Assembly: GCA_017483985.1 (NCBI GenBank)
Contig: JAFUUB010000033.1
Span: forward strand, 1 to 37,336
Source of the DNA: Bacteroidales bacterium
Lineage (GTDB): Bacteria; Bacteroidota; Bacteroidia; Bacteroidales; UBA932
Reading direction: 5' to 3'
Length of the DNA: 37,336 nucleotides
The notes under the pieces: generated by a model
Seen by the model: the letters and a program-made list of their open reading frames with translations, nothing else
Databases searched by the model: none
What the model was told of the DNA's origin: nothing
In this document: positions 32,628 to 37,336 of the stretch, one piece after another
How the letters are laid out: each line of letters opens with the position of its first letter
Position numbering within the stretch: position 1 is the stretch's first letter
Translations under genes and position numbers: made by a program

Positions 32628-33227
32628 TTATTCGATCCAGGTTCCCCGCCGGATCCAGTGGAAATATCCGTACACCGCGGAAATCGTATAAGCTACATAG
32701 AGAAGGGCCATCCAGTACATCCCGACCGACAAGCAGAGGATCGTGGACAAGGTATCGGCCACGATCCAGACCAGCCACTGCTGCGGATAGGAGTTGGCCA
32801 GCCACCAGGTACCGATGGCACTCATGACCGCCACGACGGCATCCATTGCAGACTCCTGGTCGTGGAGCAGACGCAGCAGGGCGATCAGCGCCAGCGAGCC
32901 GAAGATGAAAACCAGACCGCTGACCAACAGCGTCTTCCGGGGAATCCGGCGCAGGTGGATATCGGCTGATTGCGCGCCTTCCGCCTCCCCGGCGGCCAGC
33001 ATGCGGCTGTCCCGCCGCCATTGGTACAGGCCCCAGACGGAGACGAACACGTAATAGATGTTCAATCCCATGGAGGCCCAGAGCCGCTGGACGGCGAAGG
33101 AATACGCACAAGCCACCCCGGTCAGGATCCCGATGACCCACATCGCGTTTTTCTGCGCGATCTCGAGGATCAGGTACAGGACACCCGTGACGAAGGCGAA
33201 GATTTCAATCAGCTGCAGGATATCCAT
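32628..33227 (-). CDS. pnuC: PnuC-family vitamin transporter (nicotinamide riboside type)
   Basis: This 199-residue inner-membrane facilitator has about seven predicted helices. The family signature is near the C-terminus (WLVWIVADTLSTILCL and ALLYVAYTISAVYGYFHW). PnuC proteins import nicotinamide riboside for NAD synthesis; close relatives move thiamine or riboflavin. No thiamine or flavin riboswitch or biosynthesis gene is near, so the substrate is a default call. Its ATG directly follows the FKBP stop codon, so the two genes form an operon. Confidence 0.85.
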   Translation of the reverse strand: MDILQLIEIFAFVTGVLYLILEIAQKNAMWVIGILTGVACAYSFAVQRLWASMGLNIYYVFVSVWGLYQWRRDSRMLAAGEAEGAQSADIHLRRIPRKTLLVSGLVFIFGSLALIALLRLLHDQESAMDAVVAVMSAIGTWWLANSYPQQWLVWIVADTLSTILCLSVGMYWMALLYVAYTISAVYGYFHWIRRGTWIE

Positions 33228-33833
33228 TTACAGGACCTCGAGCAATTCGACCTTGAAGATGAGGGCGGCATACGGAGGGATGGCGCCGTGGGCACCCGCC
33301 TCGCCGTAGGCCAGGTTGTACGGGATATAAAGCTCCCATTCGGAGCCTTCGCTCATCAGCTGGAGGGCCTCGGTCCAGCCGGCGATCACCTGACCGACCC
33401 CGAAGACGGCGGGTTCGCCGCGCTTGTAGGAGGAGTCGAAGACCATCCCGTTGGTGAACGTGCCTTCATAGTGGCAGCGGACCCGGTCGGAACGACGCGG
33501 CTTGCGGCCGGTGCCGGCCTTGAGGACCTTGTACTGCAGGCCACTGGCCAGGGTGATGACCCCTGCCTTCTTTGCATTTTCAGCCAGGAATTCCTCCCCG
33601 TCTTTCTTCATGGCCTCGCCGATTTCCGCCTCTTCGGCGGCCTTGGCCGCCTCCAGGTCCGTGAAATATGCGTCGAGGATCTTGCCGGCCTCTTCATACG
33701 GAACGGCAGGCTGCTCGCCTTGCAGGGTCGCCTTGACACCGGCGATGAAATCTTCGAAGGTCAGGTCTTTGACACCCGACTGCATCATGTTGTGGGCGAT
33801 GCTCATGCCCAGGGAGTAACTGACTTTATCCAT
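33228..33833 (-). CDS. FKBP-type peptidyl-prolyl isomerase (FklB-like)
   Basis: This 201-residue protein has an N-terminal helical dimerisation domain (residues 1-95, SYSLGMSIAHNM). The C-terminal FKBP domain has HYEGTFTNGMVFDSSY, FGVGQVIAGWTEAL and the terminal strand IFKVELLEVL. It catalyses cis-trans proline isomerisation during folding. No signal peptide is seen, so a cytoplasmic location is likely, as for FklB. The frame extends 12 codons further upstream, but ATG 33833 starts the domain. pnuC follows without a gap. Confidence 0.92.
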   Translation of the reverse strand: MDKVSYSLGMSIAHNMMQSGVKDLTFEDFIAGVKATLQGEQPAVPYEEAGKILDAYFTDLEAAKAAEEAEIGEAMKKDGEEFLAENAKKAGVITLASGLQYKVLKAGTGRKPRRSDRVRCHYEGTFTNGMVFDSSYKRGEPAVFGVGQVIAGWTEALQLMSEGSEWELYIPYNLAYGEAGAHGAIPPYAALIFKVELLEVL

Positions 33834-33870
33834 GTTTCTGTAATAATTTCTCGTCCGTCTGTCGGACATG

Positions 33871-33878
33871 CAAAGATA
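33871..33878 (-). promoter_or_regulatory. -7 element of FKBP-pnuC
   Basis: A perfect minus-strand TATCTTTG lies 37 nt before the FKBP ATG. The leader can form a small stem GTCCG/CGGAC. Confidence 0.7.
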
Positions 33879-33899
33879 GGATATTTCCCGGAATCTGCG

Positions 33900-33907
33900 T
33901 ATTTTTG
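33900..33907 (+). promoter_or_regulatory. -7 element of btuB
   Basis: TATTTTTG on the plus strand lies just before the cobalamin riboswitch. It is back to back with the FKBP promoter, with 21 bp between the two elements. Confidence 0.65.
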
Positions 33908-33913
33908 CGCCAG

Positions 33914-34120
33914 ATTGTGGTGCTCCGCCGGGATGGCTCCCGCGGACTCAAAAGGGAACCCGGTGCGAATCCGGGGCTGTGCCCGCAGCTGTATCATCCG
34001 AAACGGTTCCGAAGGATGCCATTGAAGCCTTGCTTCGAGAAGGCCGGGACCGGGAGAAGCCAGAAGACCTGCCACCGTCAAGTTGAACAGCGGAGCCCGG
34101 GGGCAGGTTCCCGTAAAACG
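33914..34120 (+). promoter_or_regulatory. Cobalamin riboswitch
   Basis: The core reads AAAAGGGAACCCGGTGCGAA (from 33950), then TCCGGGGCTGTGCCCGCAGCTGT, matching the conserved class-I cobalamin aptamer. The B12 box AGCCAGAAGACCTGCC is at 34058-34073. A downstream CGGG/CCCG stem-loop (about 34098-34113) with GGCAGGTT in its loop is the likely kissing-loop partner or expression platform, 17 nt before the btuB ATG. Binding of adenosylcobalamin would repress btuB translation. Aptamer limits are approximate. Confidence 0.93.
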
Positions 34121-34130
34121 CACATAACCT

Positions 34131-35909
34131 ATGCTTTTATCCCTTCTTGCCGGGCTTCTCTTGGCTCCGGCAGCGGACACCCTGCAGGCGGTCACCGTCG
34201 TGGCAGACCGGGGTGTCGTGGTGTCCCGCACGGACACCGTTTCCCTTTCACCTATGTATGACGCCGCCGGCACGCTGATGCAGGTCCCCGGCCTGTATGT
34301 CGGAGACTATGGCTTCGGCGCCGGTCTGAAATCCGTCAGCCTCCGCGGCCTGGGCAGCGCCCATACCGCCATCTACGTCGACGGGATCCGGGTCGGCAAT
34401 GTCCAGTCCGGACAGAATGACCTGGGCATGCTCGGCATCGAGAATTTCGGCGCGGCTGTGGTCGACTATGCCCAGAACAGCGTTTCCTTCCTCACGGCGC
34501 GCCCGGTCTTCGGCACGCGCCCGGTCGCAGGCCGCGTCCGCCTCGGCGCCGGTTCCTTCGGCACATGGCAGCCCTACGGCCGGCTGGATTTCCGGCTCAG
34601 CGACCGGGTCAGCCTGTCCGCCAACCTGGCGGGGAATTACAGCAAGGGGGACTTCCCCCTGGAGGAAGAAGGCCGCCGGGAGAACAACGATATCAAGCAG
34701 CTGCTCGGCGGACTGGACCTGTTCGGCGTCCTTCCGCGTGGAGACTGGCACGCCAAGGTCTATTACAACCAGGCGGACCGCGGTACGCCCGGTTCCCTCT
34801 CCTGGCCCTCGACGGACACCCAGTCCGACCGGAACTTCTTCACGCAGGGGAGCTTCCGCAAACAGCTGAGTGACCTCTACCAGCTGCGGATCAGCGCCAA
34901 GGGGTCCTATGATGACATGGGCTACCAGAGCGAATGGGGCGACAGCGATTACTACCAGACGGAGTTCCAGCTCAACACGGCCCATGAATTCCGCCTGCAG
35001 CCCTGGTGGACCCTCACCCTGGCCGCCGACCTGCAGTGGGACGGACTCAAAGGCAATGTCTATGACGAGTCCCGTACCGGGACCGTCGTCGCCCTGGCCT
35101 CGGCTTTCCGCACGCAGCGCGTCCGGGCGGATATTGCCCTGGAGTACGGCGGGACCTTCGAGAAAAACGGCGGGGACTGGAACGTCGTCTCCCCTTCCGC
35201 CGATATCCGGCTGAAACTCAGCGAGGGCCTCGACCTGGTGGCTTTCGGACGCCGAGCCTACCGCGTCCCGACCTTCAACGAGCTCTACTATCCCGGTTAT
35301 GGGAACAAGGACCTCAAACCGGAGGATGCCTGGCTGACGGACCTCGGCCTCGACTGGCATCAGTCTTTGGGAGACTGGACGCTCCAGGCCCGGGCGGACG
35401 GCTTTTACAATGATTTGAAAAACAAGATCATCTCCGCGCCATCGGAGGATCCGATGGTCTGGCTGCCGTATAATGTAGGAAAGGTGCAGGCCTGGGGCGC
35501 CGACCTGCTGGCGGAAGCGACCTGGAGCCGGGAGGACTGGAAAGCCGGAGCCAGCGCCCGCTACGGCTGGCAGAAGGCCCTGGACAAGACGCCCGACAGC
35601 TTCACTTATGACGAGCAGATTCCCTATGTCGCCCGCCACACCCTGGTCCTGACCGGCGAGGCCGGCTACAAGGGCTGGGCCCTGTCCGCCCTGTTCCAGC
35701 TGCGGGACGGCCGCCGCGACGGCAGCGGAACGCTTCCCGCCTGGCGCACGCTCGACCTTTCGGCCGGGAAGGAATTCTCCCTGGGCGGCGGCATGCATCT
35801 CGCCCTGAAGGCCATCGCCCGCAACCTCCTGGACTGCCGCTACGACATCATCCGCGACTACCCCATGCCCGGACGCAACTTCCTCGTCGCCGCCGAGCTC
35901 CGGTTCTAG
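34131..35909 (+). CDS. btuB: TonB-dependent vitamin B12 receptor BtuB
   Basis: This 592-residue outer-membrane receptor imports cobalamin using TonB energy. It has a short signal peptide (MLLSLLAGLLLAPA), a TonB-box-like segment TLQAVTVVA and a plug domain (about residues 35-130, with LMQVPGLYV and SVSLRGLGSAHTAIYVDGIRV). A 22-strand barrel follows, with the late motif YRVPTFNELYYPGYGNKDLKPE and the terminal RNFLVAAELRF ending in Phe. The riboswitch upstream supports the substrate. No BtuCDF or cobalamin genes follow in the window. Confidence 0.93.
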   Translation: MLLSLLAGLLLAPAADTLQAVTVVADRGVVVSRTDTVSLSPMYDAAGTLMQVPGLYVGDYGFGAGLKSVSLRGLGSAHTAIYVDGIRVGNVQSGQNDLGMLGIENFGAAVVDYAQNSVSFLTARPVFGTRPVAGRVRLGAGSFGTWQPYGRLDFRLSDRVSLSANLAGNYSKGDFPLEEEGRRENNDIKQLLGGLDLFGVLPRGDWHAKVYYNQADRGTPGSLSWPSTDTQSDRNFFTQGSFRKQLSDLYQLRISAKGSYDDMGYQSEWGDSDYYQTEFQLNTAHEFRLQPWWTLTLAADLQWDGLKGNVYDESRTGTVVALASAFRTQRVRADIALEYGGTFEKNGGDWNVVSPSADIRLKLSEGLDLVAFGRRAYRVPTFNELYYPGYGNKDLKPEDAWLTDLGLDWHQSLGDWTLQARADGFYNDLKNKIISAPSEDPMVWLPYNVGKVQAWGADLLAEATWSREDWKAGASARYGWQKALDKTPDSFTYDEQIPYVARHTLVLTGEAGYKGWALSALFQLRDGRRDGSGTLPAWRTLDLSAGKEFSLGGGMHLALKAIARNLLDCRYDIIRDYPMPGRNFLVAAELRF

Positions 35910-35947
35910 CGGGAATTTCTCTTGACGATTCCCGCCCGGGGCACCTT

Positions 35948-35989
35948 AAAAAGAGCTAACTTGCTGATTTTCAGCAGTTAGCTCTTTTT
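35948..35989 (+). terminator. Terminator of btuB
   Basis: Perfect 14-bp arms (35948-35961 with 35976-35989) are extended by an inner GCTGA/TCAGC stem with a TTT loop, ending in TTTTT. It is the last feature before the G+C content falls. Confidence 0.9.
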
Positions 35990-36119
35990 GCGTCTCGATT
36001 TTTGGCGACATTTTGGCGACTTGGGAGCGGCTTCGTTGGTGAAGCCGGGCAATGAGGGATGTCTAATTTGGGGTGAATAAAGAAAGGTTTAGAGATTGGT
36101 CCTGGTGAGGCAAATAAAA
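35990..36119. other. Composition boundary with an 11-bp tandem repeat (possible island edge)
   Basis: After the btuB terminator the DNA turns AT-rich: from about 36060 to the window end G+C falls to roughly 40%. At 36000-36020 TTTTGGCGAC occurs twice with an 11-bp period. A small GGCTTC/GAAGCC hairpin follows at 36029-36046. I see no gene in 35910-36119. Together these look like the end of an integrated element, though no integrase or matching distant att copy is within view. Confidence 0.45.
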
Positions 36120-37336
36120 TTAAGAGTGTCTGTTCATAGCGTATGATCCCTTCATTCTTGCAATCTCACAATAATAAGAATTAATATGTTTATAATCACC
36201 AGATACGCTCTCGTTAGCGTTCCTTATCAGGCAGATGGAACAGAAAGCCCTGTCTTTGCATACACGGCATTTGGGGAAGTCATCATAAGAGAGCGATCTC
36301 AGTTCATGGATGCCAGAGGATTTTTCCCATATCTGTTTCAAGGATGTATTGTTTATATTACCAAGAGAATGGCTCTGCCATCCCTCACAAGGATACACAT
36401 TGCCGTTATTTGAGATGCAAACAGAACTTACGCACACTGGGCATATGGTATAATCACGCCGTCCCATATTGCGATTCTCTTTCTCTTTGCTTTCCCCCGA
36501 TTCTAATTCCTTGGCGATGAAAGGCTCAAGCTCAGACAATTCCAGTCGACACTTCAAATTATCGCATGAACCATCAAAGCAACCGAATAACATATAATCG
36601 CTATCCGCTTCGATATTCATTCCTCTGGCCCAATTGAGCACATCCTGATATGTCTCCTTGTTCTGCTTCATAATCGGGCAATTAATTTGCATCGGGATAT
36701 CTTGCTGGTATAATGTCTCTATTGCTTTTTTAGTCTTCTCAAAACTACCCCTTACCGTCGTAATTGAATCATGCACGTCTGCATTCATAGAGTACAACGA
36801 GGTCTGAATACTAAGCAACGGCGTCTTCACAAACTCCTGAAGCATCTTATCTGACAGAAGAGTAAGATTTGATAGCAGATTAACAGAGATATTGTTCTTG
36901 CGACATTCTTTGATGAAAAACAGCAAATCAGGGTTGAGCATTGGTTCTCCACCACTTAGGGTAATACTCAAAACATTACATTCTTTGCACTGATCAAGAA
37001 TCCGGAGGAACAATTCCCTAGACATGACTCCTTTCCGATAGTTCTCGGGAAAATAGCAATGAATACATCGTTCATTACAAAGCGCAGAAACTTCGAGATG
37101 GACACGGGACAAATGATAATTCTGTCCCCACATCTCATAGAATTCCTCTTCTTCGATTGTTTTCTCTATTTCATCCTCATGCAGGGTCTTAGGCAACTTA
37201 TCTGCATAAGAGAAACAGACAGGATATGCGACCTCACCTTGGCCACATCCAACGAAGCCATCCCTCGCTAACTCTTGAAAAAAAGCCACAACATCTTTCT
37301 CTATCTCAGTCGCCGTAACGCCTACGAACATTTCAA
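36120..37336 (-). CDS. Radical SAM/SPASM protein with PqqD-like N-terminus, 5'-truncated by window edge
   Basis: The frame is open to the window edge; the first Met is at 37331 but the real start is probably outside. Residue numbers count from that Met. Residues 1-30 (TEIEKDVVAFFQELARDGFV) look like the last helix of a PqqD-like peptide-recognition domain. The radical SAM core has CNERCIHC (Cys85, 89, 92) and SGGEP (126-130). The SPASM domain has Cys297/300/305/315, Cys355/358/364/367 and Cys388, enough for auxiliary Fe-S clusters. Such enzymes modify ribosomally made peptides. The low G+C and codon use differ from all other genes here, pointing to transfer. No precursor peptide is seen downstream. 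Confidence 0.85.
   Translation of the reverse strand, partial: EMFVGVTATEIEKDVVAFFQELARDGFVGCGQGEVAYPVCFSYADKLPKTLHEDEIEKTIEEEEFYEMWGQNYHLSRVHLEVSALCNERCIHCYFPENYRKGVMSRELFLRILDQCKECNVLSITLSGGEPMLNPDLLFFIKECRKNNISVNLLSNLTLLSDKMLQEFVKTPLLSIQTSLYSMNADVHDSITTVRGSFEKTKKAIETLYQQDIPMQINCPIMKQNKETYQDVLNWARGMNIEADSDYMLFGCFDGSCDNLKCRLELSELEPFIAKELESGESKEKENRNMGRRDYTICPVCVSSVCISNNGNVYPCEGWQSHSLGNINNTSLKQIWEKSSGIHELRSLSYDDFPKCRVCKDRAFCSICLIRNANESVSGDYKHINSYYCEIARMKGSYAMNRHS

Noticed and set aside
32628..33227. Thiamine (PnuT) rather than nicotinamide riboside transporter
   Set aside because: No TPP riboswitch or thiamine gene is adjacent; the gene follows an FKBP gene without a gap. Substrate remains uncertain but there is no positive evidence for thiamine.
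36120..37336. Anaerobic sulfatase maturase for the nearby sulfatase
   Set aside because: The sequence around the first cluster (CNERCIHCYFP, preceded by a PqqD-like segment) is not that of anSME, and the gene sits in differently composed DNA.

Overview
The window looks like chromosomal DNA from a Bacteroidales bacterium of fairly high G+C content (well above 50% over most of its length). Three things point there. Many genes carry the Bacteroidota-type -7 promoter element TAnnTTTG (seen repeatedly as TATCTTTG). Shine-Dalgarno sequences are scarce. The gene families are also typical: a ~460-residue PotA, an OmpA-family protein, a TonB-dependent BtuB, serine-type sulfatases and an FklB-like prolyl isomerase. 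The genus cannot be fixed from sequence alone; a Rikenellaceae-like or Cryptobacteroides-like lineage would fit.

Layout. 1-372: a 51-bp tandem hairpin repeat and nested inverted repeats downstream of tRNA-Arg(ACG). 373-10849: mostly minus-strand housekeeping genes (tRNA-Arg, rplS, grpE-dnaJ, a divergent gpsA, a lipoprotein, htpG, an acyl-CoA ligase with an outer-membrane protein), interrupted by plus-strand DUF1232 and mazG. 10935-17179: a plus-strand HAD phosphatase, then a tight five-gene polyamine-uptake operon (outer-membrane porin, potA, potB, potC, potD). 17180-17644: non-coding, with a 129-bp nested inverted repeat. 17645-23363: ompA (minus), then uvrB and a Rel/SpoT-type (p)ppGpp synthetase (plus). 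23360-31030: a minus-strand block made of mltG with a glucosaminidase/LysM protein, rnz with rpsA, corA, mntP and recR. 31110-33833: a lipoprotein sulfatase (plus), convergent with an FKBP-pnuC pair. 33900-35909: a cobalamin riboswitch controlling btuB. 35990 to the end: an abrupt drop in G+C, a short direct repeat, and an edge-truncated radical SAM/SPASM gene with what looks like the end of a PqqD-like domain. This last part is probably the start of an acquired island.

How the genes work together. The pot operon would move polyamines across both membranes: porin in the outer membrane, PotD binding, PotBC permease and PotA ATPase. The glucosaminidase and MltG act on peptidoglycan and overlap by 4 bp. 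grpE-dnaJ and htpG, two separate chaperone loci, share a TGNCA-N3-TGNCA motif upstream, a candidate heat-shock control site. The Rel protein has lost the hydrolase signature but keeps its synthetase motifs.

Most promising for follow-up: the radical SAM/SPASM gene at the right edge (candidate peptide-modification locus), the shared chaperone motif plus the terminator-like hairpin in the htpG leader, the 42-bp duplication around a tiny promoter-terminator unit upstream of corA, PotD with both a lipobox and a C-terminal membrane helix, and the 51-bp hairpin repeat at the left end.
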